This document shows, piece after piece, positions 46,396 through 58,819 of a DNA stretch of 64,000 nucleotides. The notes under the pieces are model-generated. The model made no database searches. It had not been told where the DNA came from and worked only from the letters and a program-made list of their open reading frames with translations. The translations under genes were made by a program, and so were the position numbers. The DNA comes from Delphinapterus leucas (Eukaryota > Chordata > Mammalia > Artiodactyla > Monodontidae), in NCBI RefSeq assembly GCF_002288925.2, contig NW_022098076.1, positions 81,055,362-81,119,361 of the forward strand. Direction: 5' to 3'. The first letter of the stretch is position 1. Every line of letters begins with the position of its first letter.

Positions 46396-47104
46396 CTGTT
46401 TTTCTGGGTTATCAAAGGTTTGTTCCCTTTCAAAGGCTAAAACAAAGTGGGATTTGACATCCACAAGGGAAAGTGATGCAGGTAAAGATAAAGATAAGTG
46501 AACCTAACTATAAATGTCAAATGGCTTCAGGGATCTTGGAATGAATTGAAATGTCTCAAAACATGTTGAAAAGGTGCATATGGTAATGAAAACATCTACT
46601 TATTCCATGGTCACATGAGGCAGAATTAGCCAAAAAATTTTCTTTAGTACTTATTAAAATATTATTGTCAAACTCTTTTTGAGAAATGACTCTATTACTT
46701 TTGAGCCAACAGGTCACAAAGACTGGCCCAGGTGAAAATGACCACTGGCCTCAAGTGAATTTTTTTCATCATGTCTTAGTCATGAACCAGCAAGCAGACC
46801 TTGCAAAAGATGGGCCTAAGCTTCCAGAAATGTAGTAGTGTGAGTTGATTGGGCTCTTGAATCCATCACTGTTCATCATAGAAACCCAAAGTTCGGTGTC
46901 TCAATAGCCCAGGTAGTCTGAAGGAAGAATCAGAGTTGCATTGAACTTTGGGGTCACTGCTTTGTATTCTATTTCAGGCCAAATAGTGTCATGTTGGGGG
47001 GAAGATGTGTCAGTATTCATAGGTCTGGCTTATTACCTTATATATCTGTAATTAAAAAAAATTATATGGCATCTATATTTTGCAAATGTGGTTTGTAAAA
47101 CCTC
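46396..47104. other. Unassigned single-copy DNA
   Basis: About 700 bases, no recognised repeat or gene. Confidence 0.5.
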
Positions 47105-47250
47105 CTTTAAATAGGTGCTATTATTATCCCTTTTTACAGATGAGGAAACTGAGGCACAGAAAAATGAAATAACCTGTCCAAGATCTCACTACTAATAAGT
47201 GGCCAAACAGGATTCACGCCCAGGAGGTCTGTCTCCAGAGTCAATTATGC
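47105..47250 (-). repeat. MIR SINE (ancient)
   Basis: Antisense MIR core is very clear: AGGTGCTATTATTATCCCTTTTTACAGATGAGGAAACTGAGGCACAGAAAAATG, then AACAGGATTCACGCCCAGGAGGTCTGTCTCCAGAG. Confidence 0.93.
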
Positions 47251-48299
47251 CAGTCCAAAATTGCCACAGCAAGTTGCTTCCATAAAAGAATGTCTTATAA
47301 TGCCAGGTTGCATACTTTCAAGTTTAATTTCTTGCTGTACCTTCAGGAATTCTCAAGTTTTTGGTACAGTCGCCCTGAACATGGAACCTGTGTTCTTTAT
47401 TCTCCTTATCTCAAGTCAAAGCCGATGGTTCAAATTACTCTCTGGATAGGGTAGAGTCCATCCAGCTGTATGCAAATAAGTCTGATTATTTACAAATGGA
47501 CAGGTTTCTATTGATACATTCAGGCCACTATATGTTTACTTTTAAAACATTTGTTTGAAACTATTAAGTTCAGGGAGTCCGCCAAAGTTGCTTACAAAAA
47601 CATCAAACCCAAGCCTAATAGGTTTACAGAGAGGGAATATATTGACTCACATAACAGAACAGTCCTGAGGTTTCAAGTGTGGCTTAATTCAGGACTCAGA
47701 GCATGTTAGTAGGATCCATCTGTTAGCTTTACAGTCCCAAGGCTCTCCTGATAATACAAACCACTTGCCAGGAATGAATCTCATTAGCCCTGATTGGCCT
47801 TCCTGGAGTCATGTGACCTGCTTGGACCAAACAGGATGCTGGGTTTGAGAGCACACTGTCTGCTGTATGAAGTAACAGGGACCTCAGGCTCTAAGGTCTT
47901 GATAACCACTTCCCCTACTCCACCCCACATTTCCTAACTTAATAAGACAACCTGGAATTAAGAGGATTTCAGTTTGCATTAAAGAAGGGATATATCTTTG
48001 AAAAAAAAATACTGGGCACTCACTATCCTTCACATTTCCAACGTGAAATAGGCCATATCCCTAGAAACAGGAGCTTTATCAAGTCAGTATGTGCAGTTTT
48101 CAGGTGATTTTCTCAAAAGACTTCAATTTCAACTGTCTTATCAGACACACAGAAAAATGCATTTCATTACTAAAACATGTTTGCCAATTTTACCTTTTTC
48201 TTTACAGTAGTTTTTTTTTAAAAGAAATGACACCTGATATGAAGAGATGAGGCTCCCATCTAATGTTGAAAGCTAGCCTTTGCATTAAGCTTTGGTAGT
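47251..48299. other. Unassigned; possible unnamed ancient repeat at 47600-47870
   Basis: The segment with AGGTTTACAGAGAGGGAATATATTGACTCACATAAC, CCAAGGCTCTCCTG and TGATTGGCCTTCCTGGAGTCATGTGACC has the layout of an old interspersed repeat I have seen in mammalian DNA, but I cannot name it. The rest is not recognised. Confidence 0.35.
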
Positions 48300-48437
48300 G
48301 TCAGAGCACCCACACTACTAGATCGTTAGCTCCTTGAAGAATGGCACTGTCTAGTCCACAGTTGAATATTCAGGACCTACTACAGTGCCTTGAACATAGA
48401 AAATGTTCTTTCAATGCTTAATAAATGAATGAATGAT
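48300..48437 (+). repeat. L2 LINE 3' end
   Basis: Sense L2 3' end: AGATCGTTAGCTCCTTGAAGAATGGCACTGTC, CTACAGTGCCTTGAACATAG, and CAATGCTTAATAAATGAATGAATGA with the terminal tandem unit. Confidence 0.88.
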
Positions 48438-48439
48438 AA

Positions 48440-48665
48440 TAATCAACACTCAGTACTTACTGAGTGCCATAAACTATTCTAAGAGTTTTATATTTATTAA
48501 CTCAGTCAGTATTTGCAAAAAGCTTATAAGGCAGATACAGCTATTATTCCCATTTGTCAGATCAGGAAGCTCACACACATAGTAGGTAATGGGATGATGT
48601 TTTAATCTGGCACAAAAATCCATGTTCTTAACCACCATAATGTACTGCCTGTGCACCATGACACT
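48440..48665 (-). repeat. MIR SINE (ancient)
   Basis: Antisense MIR: CAGTACTTACTGAGTGCCATAAACTATTCTAAGAG, CTATTATTCCCATTTGTCAGATCAGGAAGC, and CATGTTCTTAACCACCATAATGTACTGCC. It follows the L2 directly. Confidence 0.87.
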
Positions 48666-50033
48666 GACACTTGTGTCCATGGAGTAATGACTATATGTAT
48701 AGTCTTAGGAATGGAAGCTACATGGGGGGGGTAATGAGTCTCTTCCTTGTGAAACCCAAGTTTCCAAACAGCTCTGGGATTAATTTGCTTAATCCCTCTG
48801 GGTCTCGTTTCCCTTTTCACCAAATACCCCAACATACCCCATATCTCTGACAAGATCTCTTCCACCTCTAATATTCCACATGTTCTATATTTTAAGATGT
48901 GCCAGAAAACAGCTTATCCCTTACTGGGAAACAGAGGTCTCAGACTCAAGTGTCTCTGGGTTCTCACAGATAAAGGAGTTTTGACAAACGTGGTCAAATG
49001 TCGCTGGCCTTTCCTGCCTAAGGACATTCAACTGTAAAATATTTACTTTTCAGTGGTGGCCAAACAAAATTGTTGAGAGGGCTGCACTAGGGGCCAGCAG
49101 TTTTCAGCTTTTACACTGAGCCTGGAGGCTTGTTCTAAGAAAACCTCACTGAGAAAGACCAAATGGTCTCAGAGGACATCCCTAAAATAAAATGAGAAGA
49201 CTACTGAAGATAAATCAAGTGAGGTTGCTCCAAGTTACTTGTGGTAGAAATCGAGGGTGCTCAGAGTTGACCTTTTTTATTTAATTTTACTTTTGTTTTC
49301 CAAACAAATTATACCTTAAATATCTCTTCTTATATATCTTTCATAGGCTATTTTACCTTTTATATGAGTTGTGTATTTAATTAAAAATGTTGGTTTCTTT
49401 GTTTTAAGAAATGCAAAGGATTTGAAGTTAAAAGGATAAAAGTTCCATTTTCATCACTTTGGAATCTATTCAATATTAATAGAGGCAGAGGTTCTCCTTG
49501 ACAATGATAACATCTGTCATTTTCTTAGGTCTTGCTCTTTCTTTGAGAGAGCTCCACAGGCAACTCCCAAAGGAAAATTTCCTGACTATAAAACAATGGG
49601 AGCTCACCAAGGGGGGACACAACACTTTCTGTGTTGAAATTGAACAGCCCTGCATGTGTCCAGAGGAAATCAATAAAAGCCAATAAAAAAGAAAAGCAAG
49701 CCAATAATTAACCAGAGAAATGCACCAAAAGTTGTAGTTCTGTGAAAACAGGCTTATCAAACATCTTCAATTAAGAAGTTTAAAGTGATTCTGTACATTA
49801 AAAAAAAAAAAAAAAGGTGGAGGGGTACCCAGACCTTCAGTCAGCTCCATTTTAGGAGTGTTTTGGTTTATTTTTTCATTTTTATATCCCAACTCATCTA
49901 AAAACATGTAATGTATAAGGCTTTTAATCTGTTCAGTAAAACATCAATTGACTAGACTGTAACTAATTAGAACTCTTCATTAAGCAAATTTTGTTTTGTT
50001 TCTCAAATACTATCTTTAAAGGAAACTAATGGG
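48666..50033. other. Unassigned single-copy DNA
   Basis: About 1.4 kb, no recognised repeat. A run of about 17 A lies at 49800-49816. Two opposing frames at 49476-49760 have no recognised product. Confidence 0.5.
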
Positions 50034-50395
50034 ACTTCCCCGATGGCGCAGTGGGTAAGAATTTGCCTGCCAATGCAGGCGACACGGGTTCGAGCTCTGG
50101 TCCGGGAAGATCCCACATGCTGCAGAGCAATTAAGCCCATGCACCACAACTACTGAGCCTGAGCTCTAGAGCCCGCAAGCCACAACAACTGAGCCCTCGT
50201 GCCACAGCTACTGAAGCCTGTGTGCCTAGAGCCTGTGCTTTGGCACAAGAGAAGCCACCGCAATGAGAAGACCGTGCACCGCAAAGAAGAGTAGTCCCCG
50301 CTCACCGCCACTAGAGAAAGCCCGCGTGCAGCAATGAAGACCCAACGCAGCCAAAAATAAATAAAATAAATAAATTTATTTTAAAAAAAAGAAAA
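50034..50395 (+). mobile_element. CHR-type SINE, long form
   Basis: Head GGGACTTCCCCGATGGCGCAG, B box GGGTTCGAGCTC near 50086-50097, and three diverged CCACAACTACTGA-like blocks at about 50143-50156, 50179-50192 and 50201-50214. The tail is AAAAATAAATAAAATAAATAAATTT. I could not find a clear target-site duplication, partly because the right flank is A-rich. Confidence 0.93.
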
Positions 50396-51219
50396 GAAAA
50401 GTAACAATGATATTACAGATTTCTTTACAATAGATTGCAGGGACTATCTAGCAGTTAGCACATATTCATCTCAATTTTCTATACCGTCTACATTTATAGG
50501 ATTGTTCCATAAAAAAAGATTACTTTGAAATAAAACTCTGAATCATCAAAGAAAGATTTACTCTGAATCATTATGCTATATTAAAACTAAAGCAGAGGAG
50601 TGGGCTCATACTTTTATCCACATGTACTTGTGAAAGATTTTAGTAACAAATTAAAGTTGAGTAAACAGGATACTCCATGCTCTGGGTATTCTAGTTAACA
50701 GAAGTTTAAAAAAATCACTGTATTTTGGAACCAGGGAATCACCGCTTCCAGGGCCATAGTGATGAGATTTTTGAATCCAACATATTTTCTTCTGGAAAAA
50801 CTCCTCAAATCAGAGAAAAGAAAAATAAGGTCAGTCCTGCTGGAGGGAGGATTCATTACTCTTAGCAATGCTTTCTGAATCACTTTTATGGGAAAAAAAA
50901 AACAACAACCCACAATTAGAGGTGGGCAGGGGATACAAGACAGCAAAGAAGAGAGAAAGGCCAGTTTGCTGAGAGTGTAAAGAGCAGATAAAACCAGTTC
51001 CCTCAAAATGAACAGTGAGCAGGTGCCAGACACAGCCCAGTTCAACATGTTACCTTCATCAACTGTGCTCCATGTAGAAACAGCCTCAGCTGAAGGTTGA
51101 ACATCACCCAGAGAGATCTGTGCTCTGCCTGGCACTCTGGTAGTATTTCCACACCTGTTTACATTTCTTGTCTGAGTTTCTTCTATCCAACTCTGGCTTT
51201 TGTCATAAAGCCATAGTGG
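50396..51219. other. Unassigned single-copy DNA with a 192-codon frame
   Basis: No repeat is recognised. A minus-strand frame at 50695-51273 encodes 192 residues, the longest outside L1. It contains Leu/Phe-rich stretches and no motif I know. A rough chance estimate (about 5% stop codons, some 6000 frame starts in the window) makes one such frame plausible by chance, so I do not call a gene. Confidence 0.45.
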
Positions 51220-51400
51220 AAAAAGTCTCAGCTTTGTGATTAGGCAGTTCGGGAAGGACTTTGGAACATTCACTTCACCTCCTTAAGCTCGATTTCCATA
51301 CTAGGGTGTGAGAATCACATTAAAAAGAATAATCTTGCTCAGAACAAGGCACATGTTGGGCATTCATCACTTATGCTCATTACATTTTCTAAGTTCTAAA
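51220..51400 (+). repeat. Possible diverged MIR
   Basis: CTTTGTGATTAGGCAGTTCGGG, CACTTCACCTCCTTAAGCTCGATTTCC and CTCAGAACAAGGCACATGTTGGGCATTCATCAC follow the order of sense MIR text with heavy divergence. Confidence 0.5.
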
Positions 51401-51714
51401 TAGGAAATCTCTGGTATTGAAAGCCAATATCTAGTCTCCCCTTCAACTTTTCACAGGGGAATTGCCTTACATTGGGCTCCTTAGGACTAGACATTAAGGT
51501 GGAGAAATGTATGCAGAAGGTTTATTGAGAAGTGTTCTCAGAAGACAGACCTGTAAGAACATGGAGAAGGCAGGTTTGGACAGAGGGGGAAGCATGTCTG
51601 TAACCCGATTGCACCTCAACCTACAGGGAGTACATGTGTCATACGGTAAGTTTGACCCATTTGGGAACAGATTCTCAAAGATCCTGGGTGGCCTTGTTTC
51701 CTGGGGAACTTAAA

Positions 51715-51972
51715 AGAGTTAGGCAACTTATATCACCAGGTGACTATAATGGACAATACTATATTGTACACATGAAAGTTGCTATGTGATTAAATCTTTA
51801 ATATTCTCATCATAACAGCAACAACAACAAAATGGTAGTTATGTAAGGTAAAGGATGTATTAACTAACCTTACTGTGGTAAACCTTTCTCTACATATACA
51901 TGTATCAAATCATCACATTGTACACCTTAAACTTTTACAATGTTCTATGTAAATTACATCTCAATAAACATG
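51715..51972 (+). repeat. Old L1 3'-end fragment
   Basis: CACCAGGTGACTATAATGGACAATACTATATTGTACACATGAAAG, CTCATCATAACAGCAACAAC, then CATCACATTGTACACCTTAAAC and TAAATTACATCTCAATAAA is the sense 3' UTR of an L1M family. Confidence 0.83.
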
Positions 51973-52469
51973 GACAGGGAAATTATAGCTCGTGAGGCTA
52001 CGGTTCACTTTGACATCATAACTGGAACTCTCATTCCCTCCTCCACCTCTCACTCTAGATTGCCCTCATCCTCAGCCAACACCTTTGTCATGTGGCTCAT
52101 GGTCGGGGGGTGGGGAGGTGGGGGGCATGACCCAAACCCTCGTATGTAAGGAATGAAGCAGCACAGTTTTCACTACAGGATTTCTGCTTTGCTTCCTAAA
52201 GGAAACATTATTTTAATACTTTCCTGCCCTTCTCTGTCACCTGCCCACTTTCCCTTGCCCACTTTGAGGAGTAAATAATAAAACTGGAGTCTGGGGAGAG
52301 CCTGACATTCACTGGACCGTGGTAGCCAGTGGGTTATCTGTGACTGCTGCATTGAACGTCACTCAGTGCTGGGCCATCTCTTATCTCTTTGACTCTCCCA
52401 CCATCTTGGACTTGTCCACAGTTCGAGAAAGGTAAGTGTTAGCATGTCTAGTCTTATATCCATTTCAAT
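51973..52469. other. Unassigned DNA with a G-rich tract
   Basis: No repeat family recognised. The tract at 52105-52125 has runs of 6, 4, 2 and 6 G on the plus strand separated by one or two bases. Confidence 0.45.
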
Positions 52470-52900
52470 TATGATCAGCTTTGTTGCGCTATGGTAAAAG
52501 ACAGCACCAAAATTTCAGTGGCTCAATGAAAGTTGATTGCTCACCCACCCAAGTCTGCTGTGGGCCTGGGACACTCTCCAAGGTCACTGTTTTCCAAGTG
52601 GTGGCTCTGAATTCCAGGCTGCTTCAGTCTTGTGGCATCTCCACCCTGCACAAACTTCAAGGTTTATCACAACAGGGGCAGACAGTGCTAGAGAGCTGCG
52701 AGGCATCAAGATGGTCAGTGAAGACAATGAGTCAAACTGAAAGTATCAAGCCTTTATTCACTTGCTGTGATACTATAAGCAAGAGGACTAACAGGAAAGG
52801 GGGAAAGGGCGTCAGCTTCCATGCCTATGATGGTCCATTTCTCCCCAGGGCACAGCACCAGGCTAAGGACAAATGACATGCGTCACAGATTGGAGGGAAG
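52470..52900. other. Unclassified, possibly an ancient interspersed repeat
   Basis: The text AAATTTCAGTGGCTCAATGAAAGTTGATTGCTCACC, GTCTGCTGTGGGCCTGGGACACTC, and AGTGGTGGCTCTGAATTCCAGGCTGC has the style of a mammalian repeat that I cannot name. A 131-codon plus-strand frame (52481-52876) shows no domain. Confidence 0.35.
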
Positions 52901-54111
52901 GAGAAGATCCCAGAACAAAAGTGTCCTACTGTTTTTTGGACCCAGGGGCTGGGAGGAGGAAGAGAAGGAAGGGCTAGAAGAGAAAAAGTATTGAGTCAGA
53001 GTGGCTAAGATGTCCTGAAGCCCCGACTCTTTTTGGAGGCCTCCAAATGGAGGTGCCTTGGCTTGGAATGCAGATATGCATAAAGAGCAGACCAGCTGGG
53101 GGTTGAGAACCTTAGTTCCTTCAGACACTGCCATGCACAAAGTCTGATGTGAGGAGGGCAGCTTCCCCACATCCACAAGGCCTGCTGGGTAAAGCCTTTG
53201 CAGTTGTCTACATTTGTTCACCCTGCCCAAGGAGGTGCATTATGACTAAGGAAGAGCAGTTCAGATTTCTGAAAAGAAACTGAAACTACTTAATAGCAAA
53301 CTATCATCTGTGTCCACTCATTCTGTCCCCATTATGCCTCCTGCACTGGAAGAACAGAAGTGTCGACACAGAACTCATCCAAACAGCCTCCAGATGTATG
53401 ATCTTTTTACAGATTTTCTGGGGAAATAATCCATCTTCCAATCTAATTAGACATGAAGCAAGAAATAATGAAACACAGATACAGAGGGTATTGAGTTGAT
53501 GAGAAGGCCCCTTTGCTTAGAAGAATACCTGCATAAATCAATCAAATGGAAATGATCTTACACTTGTTAACACTACACTGAGATCAACAGCGTCTTTTGA
53601 GGTTCTTATTTTCTCTCTCCACCCTTCTCTAAATTCTTTTGCTTTTAATTCTTCATTTCCCCCCCCCCTTTTTACAGCAGAAGATAGCCATATTTCTAAG
53701 GTTTAGGGGAGAAAAAAACCATTTCCCATTTCAGAAGAAAGTGCTGCGGGTGGGGAAAAAAATGTTTACTGCAGTAACTCAGTTATGTTGTTCAGCAATT
53801 TATGTTCCTTTTGCAGAAAATCTTAGCTTTCCATGACACAAAATATTAGGAGTGTAACTATGTTAAAAAAAGAACTACGTGTAGAAAAAATCCCTAGAGG
53901 CTATTTTACCAACATATTAACCAGCTTTTGTCTTTGGATGATGAGATTTCAAGTGACTTCCTATGCTAATTGTGCCAGGTTCCTTAGAATGATTTACACT
54001 GTATTCTATTGGGACCCACTTTATTCTGTTGGGACCCATCTGGTAAGATGTCTGAGAAATGAGTTTCTCTTCAAGCTTCCCCTTTGACCTCGAATTCTCT
54101 CTTCCTCTCTT
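52901..54111. other. Unassigned single-copy DNA
   Basis: About 1.2 kb, no recognised repeat or gene. A C-rich tract followed by TTTTTACAG at about 53660-53681 looks like a splice acceptor but has no supported exon. Confidence 0.5.
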
Positions 54112-54830
54112 TTTTTCTTTCAGCTTTATTGAGGTATAATGGACAAATAAGATTGTAATATATTTAAAGTGCACAATATAATGATTTGATATACATATAA
54201 CTTGTGAAAGGATTCCCACTTTTGAGCTAATGAACACGTCTGTCACTACACATATATATTCTTTTTTATTTAATTTATTTAAAGTAATAAAAATCAGTTT
54301 ACCCATTTCTCCCACCTCTGGCAACCACCAATCTATTCTCTGTATCTATGAACTTGGTTTCATTTGTTGTTAGGTTCCACATATTAGAGAGATCATGCGG
54401 TATTTGTCTTACTCTGTCTGACTTAATTCACTTAGCATAGTGCCCCCGAGGTCTGGCCATGTGTTGCACACAAATGGCAAGACTTCATTCCTTTTTGTGG
54501 CTGGGTAATATTCCATTATTATCCATTACTATTTCTTTATCTACTTGTCCATTGATGGGCACTTAGGTTATTTCCGTATCTTAGCTATTTTAAATAATGC
54601 AGCAATGAACATGCAGATGCAGATATCTTATCAAGTTAGTGTTTTCATTTTCTTCAGATAAATACCCAGAAGTGGAATTGCTGGATCATACAGTAGTTCT
54701 ACTTTTTATTTTTTGAAGACTCTCAATACTGTCTTTCATACTGGCTGAACCCATTTACATTCCCACCTAGAGTGCACAGGTGTTCCCTTTTCTTCATGTC
54801 CTTGCCAACACTTATCATTCTCAGAGGGAA
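54112..54830 (-). mobile_element. 5'-truncated old L1, 3' end
   Basis: Antisense L1: CAGCTTTATTGAGGTATAATGGACAAATAAG, GCACAATATAATGATTTGATATAC, TCTCCCACCTCTGGCAACCACCAATCTATTCTCTG, GGGTAATATTCCATTATTATCCATTAC, and AAGTGGAATTGCTGGATCATACAGTAG, ending near CTTGCCAACACTTATC. It covers the 3' UTR and the end of ORF2 of an L1M family. Confidence 0.87.
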
Positions 54831-55074
54831 ATGCTCCATACATAGCTGTACATTTGGTACATCTACGGGAGGAAGACAATTCAGGAGCCTCCTATGTTAC
54901 ATCTTGGTCTGAGGTCAACCAAATTCTCTCTTAATATCTGAGGAGTCCTCATTCTTTCAAACCAAAATAAATGTGTTTATTATAGTCGGGCCAGAATTTC
55001 AGTTATTGGTAGAAAGAAGAGTTTCTACAACTATTTAGCCCTCCTCGTTACTAAAATTGCAACTACAATATTTT
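54831..55074. other. Unassigned short stretch
   Basis: No confident call. TCCTATGTTACATCTTGGTCTGAGG near 54889-54913 resembles an antisense L1 5' end, so this may belong to a rearranged L1. Confidence 0.35.
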
Positions 55075-55472
55075 TATTATGAACTGAATGTGTCCCCCCA
55101 AGACTGCATATGTTAAAGCACTAACCTCCATGTGACTCTCTTTGGAGATAGGGTCTTTAAGAGGTAAGCCATTTTAAATGAGGTCATAAATGCAGGGCCC
55201 TAATTTGATAGGACTAATATCCTTATCAGAAGAAACCCAAGAGAACTGCCCCCCCTTCTTCACCTCACAGGCACAGTAAAGAAAGACCATGCGAGAGCAC
55301 ATCAAGAAGGTGGCCATCTGCAAGCTGGGAACAGAGCTCTAGAGCCAGATCAGGCCATTTCTTGATCTCGGACTTCTCAGACTCCAGAATTGTAAGAAAA
55401 TTAATTTCTGATATTTGAGCCACCCAGTATATGGTATTTTGTTATTGCAGCCTGAGCAGACTAAAACAAATT
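55075..55472 (+). mobile_element. Solo LTR, MaLR type
   Basis: ATTATGAACTGAATGTGTCCCCCCAAGACTGCATATGTTAAAGC, TTTGGAGATAGGGTCTTTAAGAGG, GGGCCCTAATTTGATAGGACTAATATCCTTATCAG, CTTGATCTCGGACTTCTCAGACTCCAGAATTG, and GCCACCCAGTATATGGTATTTTGTTATTGCAGCCTGAGCAGACTAAAACA follow MaLR LTR text from end to end. No internal region is present. Confidence 0.86.
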
Positions 55473-57139
55473 GTTTTTACTTTTTCTTTTGTCTTTTTAA
55501 ATTTTTCTTCAAGGAGTATGCATTTCTTCTGTGGAGGTTATTAGTTCTGTTCATTGAATATTTCTGGCTGTCTGCTTTCTGAGCCATAGAGCATTGCTCT
55601 CTTTTATCTCCTTTGACATTAAGCACAGCCATGAGAGTTTATCTGGCCAACAAAAAGAGCCCGACCATGATATACTTCTTCATTCTCTTCCCCTAGCTGG
55701 GGTGATCCTGGAACCTGGAAGCACATGATGTTAACATAGTGTTTCTAACATCCAGGGTCTTTGAGTGACTATGATTAGTGGAGACTTTCTGTACAATGGT
55801 CATTGATTGAGAAATAAATCTATGATTTCTGGTTATTTGTTTCTGCTGCATAGCATAGCCTATCCTGACTGATACAGCTTCTAAATGACAAAAATAAATA
55901 AAAAAACCTTTTATAATGTAAATAATATCTACTTCTTCATGGAATTAGACTTTACTTAGAACAAATTAAGCCATGTCAGTTGTCATCTACCTTGTGGGGT
56001 CAATGAACAATAACCTATCTCCCCAGCCCAAATACTTGATATATTGCTCTGTTGTCAATTATTAGTAATTTTATTCTTTTGAAGCCAGGTATTTCTATCA
56101 CTTTATATCCCCTTGCTAAATGATCATGCCCATAAGAATGATAACTCATTAAGAAATTTTTTATCAGGAGTAGCTTAACATGAATACAAGCTGGGATCAT
56201 TTATTGTAGATAACTAAATTCTTCAAGGACAGGAGGCAGGTGAGGACATTAGGTAAGTTGCACAGTGGACAGTTTTGGACATTAAGGGCATGAATCTTCT
56301 GGAAATAAAAAGTGAAAGGTGATTTTAAAAGACAGCTAGAATGTCTTCACAATATTACTCAGAGAAGACTCCAAGACACTCCAAGAGTGTAGTGAGTGCT
56401 TTTATCTGTGGGAAATTATTTTCTTATAAATCAGAAAAGGCTGGAGGAAGAAATGGAGTATGAAATGCACCAATTAAAAGAAGAAAGATGGACAGCAGTG
56501 GGAAAATGGAAGTGCTTCTATATGTCACAAGGTATAGTTACAGGGCCCTCGTCAGAAACACAACTTCCCTCTGAATTCAGCATTCCTTGTTATACACACA
56601 GTATGAATAAAATATCGGGCACTATTTCCAGAAGAATAATCTGTTATAAAAATGGTAGCAGTGAAAGAAATGGGGACAGCAGGAGCAGTCAGGCAATTAT
56701 ACTATGAATGCCGTAACACATATTTTTCCATTAAAAGTAAATGCCCCACACAAATGCACTGCTTCACAGTAACTATTCTGTTTTGTAGTTTCTGTGAATC
56801 AAGCTTGGGCTATGAAGTGTGTAAGAGTGAACAATAGTGTGTCTTGCTAATTACCACCTTGTCCAGTTGGCCTGGAGTCTGGGTGGAAATATACAGTTCA
56901 TAGCTCCCTATTAAAAGCTCTTCTCCCCACAAATGTTTTCTAAAATATACCATTTTCTTCTTTATTTCCAAAACATATGAAAGGTGACAAGACACTCTTG
57001 CCTCTCTCACTTCTGCTGACAAGATTCCATACTAAATCTTTTGTGGGGATACTCACAGTCACTAAAATAAAGAACCAAATGGATCTTCAAATATGACAAT
57101 GTTAGGAAAATCCCAAAGTATCTGAATAAGTTCAGTTCT
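55473..57139. other. Unassigned; LTR-like end at 55720-55878
   Basis: The piece GATTGAGAAATAAATCTATGATTTCTGG, TTTCTGCTGCATAGCATAGCCTATCCTGACTGATACAG matches the right end of the unnamed relic at 7640-7912. The rest is single-copy with small frames (for example 103 codons at 56396-56707) of no known type. Confidence 0.42.
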
Positions 57140-58819
57140 TCTCCTCTCTCCAGTTTCTCCATCTTTCTCACTCCACTACTCCTAAGGCATTATCTCTTTG
57201 ACTTCTTTGTGACTTCCAGACCAAGAGCCCTTGCATTCTCTCAGCCCTCTCCTGTCATCATTTCCTTCCCTCTCCATCTTAGACTGCAGGGTCCATCACC
57301 TCAAGCAGGATCTAGCCAATATCCTCAATGTCTTTTGTGCCACTACCTTTCCAATGTGCTCATCTTGTGTATCAGATTCAAATAGCAAAACTCCTATTCA
57401 AAATGACATAAGCGGTAAGGTAATTATCTCACATAACAAGAAGGCCACTAGTTCAATTATGTTAACAAGGACCCAGTTCTACCTTTGAACCCTGCATCCT
57501 TATATGTCACCTTGCCTTCAGGCTACTTCCAAGCAGCACATGCAGGCAAGACAGCATCCCAAGGTAGAAAAGTGACCATCTCTTCCTTCTCTCTCTTTTT
57601 AGAAGTAAGAAAACATCTTCCTGTCTGTGGAATCCACCTCATTGCTTAGACTTCATCACATGCTCATGCCTTTGCCCAAATCAGTCATTGACAAGGACCA
57701 CCATGGTTGGTTGAGACTAATCAGGACCAGCCTCCCTTGAAGAATATGCCTAAAGTGAAGAGAGTGGTCACCTAAACAAAAACAGGGCTCTGTTAGCAAG
57801 GAGGAAGGGAGAATAGTGAGTATTATAGAAGCAGTTAATCATGTCTGAATTTTAGGGCAGTCTCACCGTTCACCTCTCCTACAGCCTGACCACTAGGCTC
57901 TGCTGACAGAACCATGCAGCGCGTATGAGGAATGCTCATCCATGCCATTTTGACAGGTTGGGCACTAATACCTCCTGACAGTTCATTCAGTCATGTCTTC
58001 CCAGAGGGGATAGTCTAATCTTCCATGGCATTCCATACCCTAACGCTCACATCTCCCTCTCCCTCTCTGAAAATTACAGGGGAAATTGGTACCGTCAGAC
58101 AAGAGCTCCATGAATTTTCTAAACCGATTCTGCAAACGTACTTACATCTGCCCCGAGCTGTTCTTCCTTCCTGTGATGATGGAAAAGTTGTTCCTGATCC
58201 TAAATACAGTAAACCCTTTTACCTCTATTACCGATCCTGTCCTTTCTCTCTTTATCCGTCTGCCAGTATGCCCCCTTGCTACCCTATTTTCAACCTCTCC
58301 TTCACTACCAACTCAATCCTAATAATATGTGATTCCATCAGCATGCTCAGCTCTAGCCATTTTCTTTAAAAGAAAAATTCTCCCTTTACCCTACATCCCT
58401 ACCCACTTTCACGCTTTCTGTGTTCTCTCCGTCACAGACAAACTTCCTGAAAGAGCAGTCTCCACTTCCTGTCTCTTCTTCCTTGTCTCCAATCACACCC
58501 CAAACCATTAAACCTGGCATCTACTCTCATCATGCCTCTAAAACAGCCTCACCATGCTTACTAACAACCCCCTCATCACTTAACCCAAGTCACCCTCCAG
58601 GCCATTTCCCACTTGACATCTTGGCAGCATTGGCCACACTATTGTTCACTCCACTGTCGTTTCCTTTCTGCTTCACAGGTTGTTCCTACATCCTCTGTCC
58701 ATCCCTGTGGTACTGGGGGATCTCAGGCTTCTTGCAGAGTTCTCTTGTTATATTATAGATAAACTTCCTGGGAGATACCACTTATTCTAATGCTCTCAGT
58801 GATCATCTGGGTGGTATGT

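Noticed and set aside
49800..49816. Run of A after unique sequence, suggesting a processed pseudogene end
   Set aside because: AATAAA-like words occur near 49670-49690, but no recognised coding sequence or target-site duplication supports retrotransposition.
53658..53682. Strong splice-acceptor look (C-rich tract then TTTTTACAG)
   Set aside because: No plausible exon frame, donor or homology downstream. Polypyrimidine plus CAG is common by chance.
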